Origin: Candidatus Aminicenantota bacterium
Lineage (GTDB): Bacteria; Acidobacteriota; Aminicenantia; Aminicenantales; Saccharicenantaceae
Assembly (NCBI GenBank): GCA_014359965.1
Contig: JACIYK010000002.1
Location: 1 to 34,751, forward strand
Length of the DNA: 34,751 nucleotides
Direction: 5' to 3'
Part shown: positions 7,728-15,568 of the stretch, one piece after another
Position numbering within the stretch: position 1 is the stretch's first letter
Layout of the letters: every line of letters starts with the position of its first letter
Made by a program: the position numbers and the translations under genes
The notes under the pieces: generated by a model
Told to the model about the DNA's origin: nothing
Seen by the model: only the letters and a program-made list of their open reading frames with translations
The model's database searches: none

Positions 7728-8414
7728 TTACTCAACAATCATAACGTCAATGGCCAGGCAGGCAGCCAGCACCGAAGCCAGGGCGCTCCAGCGGTGAAGA
7801 TGAAAGAAAAAAATCTGAGCTGGATAGTTAAAATAAGGGAGCATAGAACCAAGAGTGGAGGAAGCCAACAAAAACCCGGCCAGCACAAAAACCCAGAAAG
7901 CTGCAGCCTGAAAGTATGGACGAGGCCAGCTTTTGCGCAAAAAAGGACAGTAAAACCCACTGCTCTCTTTTGAAGCTTTTTCGGCCACCTTGTCCGGTAA
8001 ATAAACACGGGCTTTGATAAAAAGAATGATGGTCAAGCAGATGGCATAAAGAGCTCCAGCTGCCACATGCAGTAGAAGTGGAAACCCAAAAAGTCCCCTC
8101 GGCACAAACCAGGCAAAAATAAAACCGCTCAGGGCCAAGTAGGCATAGCTTAACACCAGACCATAAAAAACCCAGGCTGCCCAGCCCGGATATTCTTTCT
8201 TAGCCCAGTTAATCAGGTAATCCAGCGCCCGGTCCCAGGTTTTTAATCTCAAGAAAGACAATTTCCAGCGAACAATCCAGTTTATGTATTCTTTAAAATT
8301 ATCCGCAGATATTTCCCTTTCTGGCTCTGGCAAATGTTTTAAAAAACGGCCAAAAGTCAGCCGCAGGTTCAGAGCTATGATCAGCAGGACACTGGTTATT
8401 CCAAAAAACATCAC
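7728..8414 (-). CDS. Cytochrome-b-like inner-membrane subunit
   Basis: A 228-residue membrane protein with an N-terminal hydrophobic segment (1-20), a charged linker, and four further spans at about 78-103, 112-134, 168-190 and 200-225. Histidines inside or next to spans (His116 in PLLLHVAAG, His205 and His207 in FFFHLHRWSA) are placed as heme b ligands would be in small cytochrome b or b561-like subunits. The assignment rests on topology and histidines, not on a recognised family. Its ATG overlaps the stop of the heptaheme cytochrome gene (ATGA at 8411-8414), so the two are probably made together. It would pass electrons between the quinone pool and the cytochrome. Confidence 0.6.
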   Translation of the reverse strand: MMFFGITSVLLIIALNLRLTFGRFLKHLPEPEREISADNFKEYINWIVRWKLSFLRLKTWDRALDYLINWAKKEYPGWAAWVFYGLVLSYAYLALSGFIFAWFVPRGLFGFPLLLHVAAGALYAICLTIILFIKARVYLPDKVAEKASKESSGFYCPFLRKSWPRPYFQAAAFWVFVLAGFLLASSTLGSMLPYFNYPAQIFFFHLHRWSALASVLAACLAIDVMIVE

Positions 8415-10855
8415 TTTTCTCCCGTTTTGTCGTGGGAATTAGAGTCAATCCCGGCGAGCCGGCTGGCCAGCTTGAGCACCACAGCTGCTATGATTATGCC
8501 CATCACGAGCACACAGCCGGCTAGTAATAGCTTGAAATAAGGACGCCCAAGAAAAGTAAAGCCAAAGATAAACTGGAAAAGATGGCCTGTGTCCATAAAA
8601 TCCGCTCCCAGCTTTTCCTGCCCCCGCTCACTCTTCAGGGGTGAAACTGCTCTAACCTGGCCAAAGAAAACCTTAGAACTAGGGCTGTGACAATCGGTAC
8701 AGCCGTTCTTGCCCAGAGCTTGTTGGGCAGGGCGAACGTTATGAGCTAACGGCCAGGAAACGGGTCTGGCCGCTGGATGCTCAAAAGTGGTTAGCCGACC
8801 ATTTTTATCCAGGCTGAAGACCAGACCTGAAGCCACGTAAACCACCTGGCGCTCCGGCTGCTGGCTGTTCAATTTTTTCAACACCAGCTGGACCTGTTCT
8901 TCAGTTAAAACTTCCGGACCTTGGCCCAGGGCAACCAGAGTTCTTATTTCGTAATCGGAAAATAAAGGTTCAAAATTTTCCCCGGATAGCCAGAAAATGC
9001 CCGGCTCTGCCGCTTCTTGGCCTGGCTTTTCTATTTTCTCCACGTACCCTTCCATCACCCTGTAGTAATATTTACCAACGACAAAAACTGGTTCGCGGCT
9101 GTCAGAAAAAGATTTTAAAGCCTGGAGAATCTGGAAAATTTTATCTTCAACTTCCGCTGGCGCTTCCTCCGGGTCAAAGGATGGAATGAGGCTGCTCACC
9201 TCGTCGTTCCTGACCTGAACCAGCAAAAAATTTTCATAACCTGACCTTCCAGAAAGCGGCGATTGCTCAAGCCGTTTAGCATCCAAAGAAGCATCAGCGT
9301 TGGGTTCAAAAAGAAAATCTGCCACCACCAATGCTGGATAAAACTCTGCCGAAGATAATGGCAGCAAAGCAGAAAGCCTGGCTGAAACGTTTTCCTTCAA
9401 ATTGAAGACTTCAGGTGCTGCCTTCAGCACCTCTTCTGCTTTAAGCGGGATAAGCTCCTGACCTTTTTTCTCCGCCCAGAAAGCCGGCCACATCATTCTT
9501 TCGGGATAGATCTTGTTATCCTTTTCCCGGACAAATACTGGCTCGACGATTAACGGATAATCTGAAGTCCAGTGAGCTTTACCAAAAATTCCCAAGCGGT
9601 TAGCCCGGGCGGTGTAAACTTCCTGTGGTTCTTTCTGCGGCAGCAGACCTGAATGACAGGCAGTGCAGGACAGCCGCTCAAAATGCACTTTGGGAATGCC
9701 TTTATGAGCTGGACGCGGGGCACCAAGCTTTCCGGTAAAACCAAACCCACCCTTTTCTGGCTTCTGTCCCAGGTGACAGCCGGCACAGGTAAATTCATCC
9801 ACCTTCAGTCCAGAGCTCAACAGTTCCTGCCCCTCATAACCACGGACGATTTCATGGCTCAGGTCATTCCGGTGACAATCAACGCACCTAAGTCCTGCTG
9901 CCAAATGGACATCCATCTCGGCTTCAGCTTTGGAAGCAGCTTTCCTGGCGGTGACGGTATGACAGGCAAGGCAGTTGTTATTATCGGGCTGGCCCAGATT
10001 GAGCACCGCATTATTCTTGCTGTCAAACAAATTCTGGTTATACTTTACCTGAGGGGCAACCGCCCACTCATGGTCATCTGGGTTGGGGCCATCAATGATA
10101 CTCCAGGTCTCGGGCAGGCGTGAAGCCATGCCCACCACTTCACCCAGGCCGGAAGCGGCTGTGGCAGCCCAGCGGAAATTCTGGCGCATGACCTGCTTGA
10201 CCCATTCGCTGTGGTCTTGAAGGTATGATTTATTATGACAGCCGAAACAGTTTATTTCGAGCTTGCCTGAAACATTCCAGCGGGAATCAGGCGTTATATC
10301 TTTTTCGCCCGGCTCTCCCAGGCCACCTCCTGCCAGGTTCCGGCCGAATAAATTTACTAACTGCCAGGAAGTCAAACCCAGTTTCTCCGGAGACCAGAAC
10401 CCGGGATAATTCTGGAAGGAAATCGGAAGTTGAAACCCGGACTTCTCCTCAACTAACACAAATGGTTCAGTGCGACGGTCTGAGGCCGGCCTGTCCTTCA
10501 GGTTGAAATGCGTCCCGCGGCTGATGCGCTCATAATCATGGCAAGGGGCACAGGTATAACGGGTAGACAAAGGAGGAGAATCAGGGGCAGCCGGAATGAT
10601 TTTCTGATTAAATTCATCCATCAGCGGGATGCGGTGAAGAGGAGAAATCTCGCTCCGCGACCAAGTGCTCTTTTCTTCAGCTTTAACTTTAACTTCCTGC
10701 GGCTTCTTCCCGCGGCTGCGGGCTTCCAGCAGGTGCGAGACCTGCAGTGTTACGAATATAAATATCGTAATACCGAAGAACAGAGTCAGGGCGGAACGCA
10801 GAGACTGCCAGTTTATTTTCCGCCGTTCTTTTTTTGTTTCATCTGGCTTGCTCAT
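8411..10855 (-). CDS. Membrane-anchored heptaheme c-type cytochrome
   Basis: The 814-residue protein has seven CxxCH heme-binding motifs: CAPCH at 102, CFGCH at 203, CLACH at 295, CVDCH at 324, CAGCH at 357, CTACH at 397 and CTDCH at 719. A hydrophobic segment near 22-40 acts as an anchor or uncleaved signal, and another near 770-798 anchors the C terminus, so the heme domain should face the periplasm. Hemes 1-6 lie in the first half; a region of about 320 residues without heme motifs separates them from the seventh. The family is not one I can name. It leads an operon with a b-type subunit and ApbE and probably takes electrons from the membrane quinone pool or returns them to it. The ATG at 10855 has only a weak ribosome site. 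Confidence 0.85.
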   Translation of the reverse strand: MSKPDETKKERRKINWQSLRSALTLFFGITIFIFVTLQVSHLLEARSRGKKPQEVKVKAEEKSTWSRSEISPLHRIPLMDEFNQKIIPAAPDSPPLSTRYTCAPCHDYERISRGTHFNLKDRPASDRRTEPFVLVEEKSGFQLPISFQNYPGFWSPEKLGLTSWQLVNLFGRNLAGGGLGEPGEKDITPDSRWNVSGKLEINCFGCHNKSYLQDHSEWVKQVMRQNFRWAATAASGLGEVVGMASRLPETWSIIDGPNPDDHEWAVAPQVKYNQNLFDSKNNAVLNLGQPDNNNCLACHTVTARKAASKAEAEMDVHLAAGLRCVDCHRNDLSHEIVRGYEGQELLSSGLKVDEFTCAGCHLGQKPEKGGFGFTGKLGAPRPAHKGIPKVHFERLSCTACHSGLLPQKEPQEVYTARANRLGIFGKAHWTSDYPLIVEPVFVREKDNKIYPERMMWPAFWAEKKGQELIPLKAEEVLKAAPEVFNLKENVSARLSALLPLSSAEFYPALVVADFLFEPNADASLDAKRLEQSPLSGRSGYENFLLVQVRNDEVSSLIPSFDPEEAPAEVEDKIFQILQALKSFSDSREPVFVVGKYYYRVMEGYVEKIEKPGQEAAEPGIFWLSGENFEPLFSDYEIRTLVALGQGPEVLTEEQVQLVLKKLNSQQPERQVVYVASGLVFSLDKNGRLTTFEHPAARPVSWPLAHNVRPAQQALGKNGCTDCHSPSSKVFFGQVRAVSPLKSERGQEKLGADFMDTGHLFQFIFGFTFLGRPYFKLLLAGCVLVMGIIIAAVVLKLASRLAGIDSNSHDKTGEK

Positions 10856-10887
10856 CTTGCTTCATCTGCCATTTAATTCTTTTTTTT

Positions 10888-10915
10888 AAAATATTTACTC
10901 AGGCTTCTATGTCAA
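10888..10915 (-). promoter_or_regulatory. Sigma-70-type promoter of the heptaheme cytochrome operon
   Basis: On the minus strand TTGACA (10915-10910) and TATTTT (10893-10888) are separated by 16 bases. Transcription would begin near 10881, about 26 bases before the ATG at 10855. The -35 box directly abuts the stop codon of the upstream oxidoreductase gene, so the redox operon can be transcribed independently of it. Confidence 0.5.
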
Positions 10916-12343
10916 TCAAGCTTTAAACTCCTCAGGCCGGAAACGCAGCAGGGACTTGGTTCTCACAGCTTCGTTGACCTTCAGCACCGCCACGGCCGTC
11001 TCGTAAGCCAGCTCAGCCGGACAGTTAAGCGGTATTCCCCTGCGGATAGCTTCAAAAAAGTTTTCCAGATGTGGTTGATGAGCCGGTTTGGCCAGCTCCA
11101 CGGGTAAAGGCCAGCGTCCGGCTTCAGCTGTCACCCGCACATCAACAAAAACATTCCGGGTTTCAACCTTTTGAATGGGCGGGGCTTCAGATAAAATCAA
11201 GCCTTCTCTGACCAGAGGTTCCCAGTCCGGGGCATGTGCTTCGCGGTAAGCCCAGTTTCCTTTCTGCGGCACTTCAGAAATTACCAGCGAGCCGTTATCT
11301 CCCATGAAAGTTTCATAGAAGCCGCCGTGAGAAGTAGTGGTCTGTACCTGGTAGAAGGCTCTGGCCATACCTTCCTCGTTTTCATATTCATATATAACCA
11401 TGACATTATCGTACCACTCGCGGTTCTGGTAATAATCAACACCGCCAGAAGCTACGGCCGTTTTGGGGTTGGTTTTAAACACCCAGCTAAAAAGGTCAAT
11501 CTGGTGAGAGCCCAGGTCCACGATGGGTCCACCACCGTATTTTTTAAACCAGCGCCAGTTTCTGAATTCTTCCATGGAGTTGTAGCCGTATTTATGGAGT
11601 GTCTGCGGGTCAATGGTGTATTTCTTGGGCCAGCTGAGCATATCAGCTTTCGCCCTGTTCCACTGGGCATAGCCAATCATCACCCGGCCGAGGAGCTTCC
11701 GGTCGTGAATGAGCTTCTCAATGGCGTGGATGTAGCGCGGGTTGGAGCGCCGCTGATGTCCAATCTGCAGGAGCTTTCCCGTGCGCCGGGCAGTTTCTAC
11801 CATGGAGCGCGCTTTCTCCAGGCTGTTGGACATTTCTTTCTCGCAGTAAACATGGAGTCCGTGGTTGAGGCAGGCGTTGGTGTGCTCGGCATGCATCCAG
11901 TCCGGGGTGGCAATGACTGCGGCATCCAGGTCTTTTTCCTTGTCCAGCATCTCGCGGTAATCCTCGTAAACGTTGGGCGTCTGACCGTATTTCCTAAGAT
12001 AACCGGCTGCATAATCACGGCTGTATTGCCAGATGTCGCAGATGGCGGCGATTTTAATCCCCGGTATACGCAGGCAACAATCCAGCAGAATGCGGCCCTG
12101 TTCACCCACGCCGATAAAAGCCACGCGCAGTTCATCTGATGGCATCACCGCCTTGCCCTCACCCTGGCTGCTGAGGATTAGCGGTGTGCCGAATAGTTTT
12201 CCAGTAGCTACCACTAGACCGGTTGCCGCCGCCGTGGTTTTCAAAAAATCGCGTCGGCTCAGCCCAGCTGTAGCTTGACCATCTTTACCTGAAATTTCTT
12301 TTTCCCTTTTTTCTTTTATTGCTTTTTTTTCTGATTTTTCCAT
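10916..12343 (-). CDS. Tat-exported Gfo/Idh/MocA family oxidoreductase
   Basis: Gfo/Idh/MocA enzymes are NAD(P)-dependent oxidoreductases acting on sugars or sugar derivatives. The product (475 residues from the chosen ATG) has a very charged start and then a twin-arginine signal, SRRDFLKTTAAATG, at about 28-41, so it should be exported folded with its cofactor. The Rossmann part follows: VAFIGVGEQGR, then AAICDIW, then AAVIATPDWMHAEH. The catalytic segment reads CEKEMS where most members have EKP. A C-terminal domain begins near GGGPIVDLGSHQIDL. A GTG at 12349 lies two codons upstream; the ATG at 12343 is preferred, though neither has a strong ribosome site. It follows the isomerase gene after 233 bases and has its own promoter. 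Confidence 0.85.
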   Translation of the reverse strand: MEKSEKKAIKEKREKEISGKDGQATAGLSRRDFLKTTAAATGLVVATGKLFGTPLILSSQGEGKAVMPSDELRVAFIGVGEQGRILLDCCLRIPGIKIAAICDIWQYSRDYAAGYLRKYGQTPNVYEDYREMLDKEKDLDAAVIATPDWMHAEHTNACLNHGLHVYCEKEMSNSLEKARSMVETARRTGKLLQIGHQRRSNPRYIHAIEKLIHDRKLLGRVMIGYAQWNRAKADMLSWPKKYTIDPQTLHKYGYNSMEEFRNWRWFKKYGGGPIVDLGSHQIDLFSWVFKTNPKTAVASGGVDYYQNREWYDNVMVIYEYENEEGMARAFYQVQTTTSHGGFYETFMGDNGSLVISEVPQKGNWAYREAHAPDWEPLVREGLILSEAPPIQKVETRNVFVDVRVTAEAGRWPLPVELAKPAHQPHLENFFEAIRRGIPLNCPAELAYETAVAVLKVNEAVRTKSLLRFRPEEFKA

Positions 12344-12365
12344 TTTCACACTCTTTTTTCATAGA

Positions 12366-12395
12366 ATAATAGCCTTTTTCGCCGTTAAAATTCAA
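12366..12395 (-). promoter_or_regulatory. Candidate sigma-70 promoter for the Tat-type oxidoreductase
   Basis: On the minus strand TTGAAT (12395-12390) and TATTAT (12371-12366) are 18 bases apart. The start site would be near 12359, with a leader of about 16 bases. The rest of the 12350-12582 gap holds nothing else I can support. Confidence 0.4.
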
Positions 12396-12582
12396 ATGTT
12401 TGTTGTGAACAAAAACAATTTTCTTTTTCCATACCCTTGCCGAAGGTCTTTGCCTTCCTTTATCTTTATTTGATACCTTCTTCCTTCATGTTTCCAACGC
12501 TTCAAGATATTTTATCTATAAAAATCCAGGTGCTTTTTGTGGTCTAAATTTTTGCTTTCCGCAAAGCCCTAGCTTCTTGAAT

Positions 12583-13572
12583 TCACTTTTTCATATGGCT
12601 GTCAAAGGCCACACCAGAGGGCGGGAAATCATGATGGAGAACAAACTCCAGTGCTTCCTTAGCGCCAAACTCCCGGTCCATGCCGTTGTCTTCCCACTCT
12701 ACCGAAAGCGGACCATTATAACCAATGGCGTTGAGCTCACGTATGATGGATTCAAAGTCCACGTCCCCGTGGCCGAGAGAGCGGAAATTCCAGCCGCGGC
12801 GCAGGTCACCAAAAGGCAGATGAGAACCGATGAGAGAAGCTTTGCCATCAAGCGTTACCGCCACATCCTTCATATGGACGTGGAAAATCCGGTCCGGAAA
12901 TTCCCGGATAAAAAGGTGCGGCACCATGCCCTGCCACAACAGATGGCTGGGGTCAAAATTGAAGCCCAGGGTTGGGCGGTAGTCAAAAGCTTCCAATAGC
13001 CTCTTGGCCGTGTAAAAATCAAAAGCTATCTCAGTCGGGTGAACCTCAAGTGCAAATTTAACGCCGCAGCGGTCAAACTCATCCAGAATGGGCGTCCAGA
13101 GCTCTTTTATTTTCTGAAAGCCCTGTTCTACCATCTCTTCGCTGGTCGGCGGGAATGAATACCAAAACTTCCAGATGGGAGAACCCATAAAACCGTTGAC
13201 CACGTAGCAGCCGAGGTTTTTAGCCGCCCTGGCCGTGAGCTTCATCTCCTCTATGGCCCACGCCCGAAGCTCTTCCGGCTTGCCTTTGACGTTATCAGGG
13301 GCGAAGGTGTCCAGCCGTGGGTCGTAGAGGTCACCCACACACTGACCGGCCAGGTGAGCACCAAGAGCCCAGCATTTCAGATTGTGTTTGGCCAGTGTTT
13401 CCAGTTTTTTCTGAACATAAGCCGGGTCTTCAGCCGCTTTTTTTACTTCCAGATGGTCGCCCCAGCAGGCAATTTCCAGACCGTCATATCCCCAGGCACT
13501 TGCCTTTGCGCAAATAACTTCAAAGGGCAGGTCAGCCCATTGACCGGTAAATAAAGTAACAGGTCTCTTCAT
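12583..13572 (-). CDS. Sugar phosphate isomerase/epimerase-like TIM barrel
   Basis: A 329-residue xylose-isomerase-like TIM barrel of the family that isomerises or epimerises sugars and inositols. Metal and substrate segments are visible along the barrel: WGYDGLEIACWGDH near the N terminus, ALEVHPTEIAFD in the middle, NFDPSHLLWQG, FHVHMKDV, and a closing PLSVEWEDNGMDRE. No signal peptide is present, so it is cytoplasmic. The frame is open to a TTG at 13590, but the ATG at 13572 has an AAAGGAGG site just upstream, lying inside the longer form, so 13572 is the start. It begins 20 bases after the stop of a Gfo/Idh/MocA gene; this pairing is common in operons for inositol or oxidised-sugar catabolism. 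The precise substrate is unknown. Confidence 0.85.
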   Translation of the reverse strand: MKRPVTLFTGQWADLPFEVICAKASAWGYDGLEIACWGDHLEVKKAAEDPAYVQKKLETLAKHNLKCWALGAHLAGQCVGDLYDPRLDTFAPDNVKGKPEELRAWAIEEMKLTARAAKNLGCYVVNGFMGSPIWKFWYSFPPTSEEMVEQGFQKIKELWTPILDEFDRCGVKFALEVHPTEIAFDFYTAKRLLEAFDYRPTLGFNFDPSHLLWQGMVPHLFIREFPDRIFHVHMKDVAVTLDGKASLIGSHLPFGDLRRGWNFRSLGHGDVDFESIIRELNAIGYNGPLSVEWEDNGMDREFGAKEALEFVLHHDFPPSGVAFDSHMKK

Positions 13573-13592
13573 TTTCCCCTCCTTTACCAAAC

Positions 13593-14765
13593 TTAAAAGT
13601 TAACCCAGACAGCACCCTTCTCTGAGCTTTCCACGCACTTTTCTATGAAGCGTACACCGCGCACTCCTTCTTCAGCATTCGGGAAATCCAGGTCATCAGC
13701 CGTGAGTGGCTCGCCGCGGAGCTTTTTGTCAAGGGCGGTTATGAACGTTGAATAGATGTTGGCAAAAGCTTCAAAATAGCCTTCGTTGTGGCCCGAAGGA
13801 ATGCGGGATAAAGCTTGGGCCCGGGGACACATCGGGTCACGGCCGCGCGAAATAAAAGACACCGGCCGGTCCAGGTAAGCAATTTTGGCGTGGTTAGGGT
13901 CTTCCTGGTACCATTCAACCGCGCCCTTGGTGCCGTATATACGAACCCTGAAGCCGTTGTCATGGCCAATGGCAATCTGCGAGCACCAATACAGGCCGCG
14001 TGCTCCACCCTTAAAATTCACCATGATAGAAGCGTTGTCATCAAGCGGGCGGCCTTCACCGAAGTGATCAAGGCGGGCACAGAGCGATTCAATCTCCAGT
14101 CCGGTGAGGTAAGAAACCATATGCTCAATGTGCGAGCCGATATCACCGACGCAGTTAGAAATGCCAGCCCGGGCCGGGTCCGTGCGCCAGGCCGCCTGCT
14201 TCTGCCCGGTTTTCTCCAGCAGGGTAGCCAGCCATTCCTGCGGATATTCGCCGGCCACAAAGCGAATGGTGCCTAATTCGCCGCTGGCAATAAGATGTCT
14301 CAGATGCTTGATGATGGGAAAGCCGGAATAGGTGTAGGTAACGCAGAAAAGCAGGTCCTTCTGGCGGGCTAAATCAGCCAGCTCCTCAGCCAGCTTACTG
14401 CTGGTGGCTAAGGGTTTGTCGCAGACCACGGCAAACCCCAGGTCCAGAGCCAGGCGGGCAATCGGATAATGGGTATCGTTGGGCGTGACGATGACGATAA
14501 AATCCGGCCGGTCCGGGTGAGCAGCTTCCGCCTTGAGCATCTCCTCAAAGTTGTGGTAAAGGCGGCTTTTATCCAGGCCCAGCAGCTCACCGGTTTTCAG
14601 AGTGTTTTCATAACTCTGAGAAAAACAGCCGGCCACCAGCCTGGCTTTGCCGTCCATGGCGATGGCCTTGCGGTGAACATCACCGATAAAAGCTCCGACG
14701 CCACCGCCAACCATGGCGTATTTTAACTGAGTAACTTTACCTAAGGTTTCCTGTCCTTCAATCAT
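13593..14765 (-). CDS. Cytoplasmic Gfo/Idh/MocA family oxidoreductase
   Basis: The 390-residue product has the NAD(P)-binding start of the family, YAMVGGGVGAFIGDVHR, then FIVIVTPNDTHYPIA and the catalytic CDKPLATS with the conserved EKP-like lysine. The substrate domain contains DIGSHIEHMVSYLTG, where the histidine is the usual catalytic residue. No Tat or Sec signal precedes it, unlike the two other members in this window. Its ATG at 14765 has a GGGAGAAAG site upstream. It is followed after 20 bases by the TIM-barrel isomerase, and the two probably act on consecutive steps of one sugar or polyol route. The length and C-terminal layout (PNAEEGVRGVRFIEKCVES) fit members that oxidise inositol-like or glycoside substrates, but the substrate cannot be assigned. 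Confidence 0.87.
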   Translation of the reverse strand: MIEGQETLGKVTQLKYAMVGGGVGAFIGDVHRKAIAMDGKARLVAGCFSQSYENTLKTGELLGLDKSRLYHNFEEMLKAEAAHPDRPDFIVIVTPNDTHYPIARLALDLGFAVVCDKPLATSSKLAEELADLARQKDLLFCVTYTYSGFPIIKHLRHLIASGELGTIRFVAGEYPQEWLATLLEKTGQKQAAWRTDPARAGISNCVGDIGSHIEHMVSYLTGLEIESLCARLDHFGEGRPLDDNASIMVNFKGGARGLYWCSQIAIGHDNGFRVRIYGTKGAVEWYQEDPNHAKIAYLDRPVSFISRGRDPMCPRAQALSRIPSGHNEGYFEAFANIYSTFITALDKKLRGEPLTADDLDFPNAEEGVRGVRFIEKCVESSEKGAVWVNF

Positions 14766-14812
14766 GGCTTTCTCCCTTTTATAAAATAACGAAATAAAAC
14801 TTTACAAATCTT

Positions 14813-14841
14813 ATGTTATTTAAACGCCATTGACTTTTCAA
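14813..14841 (-). promoter_or_regulatory. Candidate sigma-70 promoter for the oxidoreductase-isomerase pair
   Basis: On the minus strand TTGAAA (14841-14836) and TAACAT (14818-14813) are separated by 17 bases. The leader would be about 41 bases. The remainder of the divergent 14766-15141 gap is AT-rich. It includes a TATAAT at 15034-15039 and a TTGACA at 14990-14995 that are 38 bases apart and so do not form one promoter. Confidence 0.4.
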
Positions 14842-15094
14842 ACAGAAATTTCTTTCAGGTCAGGACATGGATTTATTTTATAAGGAGTTGATGCGAAGCC
14901 TCGCAGCACCATTCAGATAATTCAGGCCACTCCGGGAGAATTAATGGTATTTATCAGGTTGGTATTTGAAAAACTTATTATTCCCGTATTTGACAAACAG
15001 ACGTCCATTTGTAAACTACGACCTCATTTTATCTATAATTTTTAGGCCTTAAAAAACCTTGGCCCTGGTCAAAAAGTAAGTCTCCCCTACTTGG

Positions 15095-15122
15095 TTGACT
15101 GATTAAAAAACTTTTGTATATT
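15095..15122 (+). promoter_or_regulatory. Sigma-70-type promoter for the Cys-rich protein and VWFA genes
   Basis: TTGACT at 15095-15100 and TATATT at 15117-15122 are 16 bases apart, each one base from consensus. Transcription would start near 15129, leaving a short leader that just holds the ribosome site AGGGGGAGAAG before the GTG at 15142. Confidence 0.55.
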
Positions 15123-15141
15123 CAATAAATAGGGGGAGAAG

Positions 15142-15528
15142 GTGAAAAAAGCATTTAGTTCAATAATTATTTTTATGATTTTTCTAAACTTGATGATAGT
15201 TAAGGTTTCCCCAGGTGACAGTAAGCAGATTATTAACTGTGGGTGTCCTGTTCCAGACCAGGAAAACCTTTGTTTCAATGACCAGAATTGTGAGAGCATT
15301 TTTATAAAAAAATATTTAAGTTTATACAGTCAATCCTATCCCGAGCCGTGGGTAATAGAGATAGATGTTATTCCTGTATGTCCTTATGGCACCTGCCTCA
15401 ACGGTATCTGCCGCAACTACTACGACATCTGGATAAGTCTTTTTAACCCGTTACCGGTCAACCAGAAGAATACTGGAATTTGTATCAACTCTGTGAAACC
15501 TGGCCAGGTAATTGATTATTACGGCTGA
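15142..15528 (+). CDS. Small secreted eight-cysteine protein of unknown function
   Basis: A 128-residue protein starting with GTG at 15142, directly after a purine-rich ribosome site. Residues 1-24 form a signal peptide (MKKAFSS, hydrophobic core, VSPGD). The mature part has eight cysteines, starting with NCGCPVP and followed by ENLCF, QNCES, PVCPYGTC, GICRNYYD and TGICI, which suggests disulfide bonding outside the cytoplasm. I do not recognise the family. The VWFA-related gene begins 40 bases downstream, so the two are likely co-transcribed. A second small Cys-rich product with the same N-C-x-C start is encoded near 21.8 kb. Confidence 0.6.
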   Translation: MKKAFSSIIIFMIFLNLMIVKVSPGDSKQIINCGCPVPDQENLCFNDQNCESIFIKKYLSLYSQSYPEPWVIEIDVIPVCPYGTCLNGICRNYYDIWISLFNPLPVNQKNTGICINSVKPGQVIDYYG

Positions 15529-15568
15529 AATAAAACCTTGATTTAACATATTTAAATAAATTTTATTC

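Noticed and set aside
11234-12139. 301-codon open frame antisense to the Tat oxidoreductase gene
   Set aside because: The opposite strand encodes a clear Gfo/Idh/MocA protein; the antisense frame has no family features, ribosome site or promoter.
13815-14276. 153-codon frame antisense to the second oxidoreductase
   Set aside because: Same reason: it is a by-product of codon bias in the real gene on the minus strand.
14990-15039. TTGACA at 14990 with TATAAT at 15034 as a promoter
   Set aside because: The spacer would be 38 bases; the TTGACT/TATATT pair at 15095-15122 is a far better promoter for the downstream gene.
14860-15043. Short open frames upstream of the Cys-rich gene, including a 9-codon frame with AAGGAG
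   Set aside because: Too short to support, no recognised product, and a longer open stretch there lacks a start codon with ribosome site.
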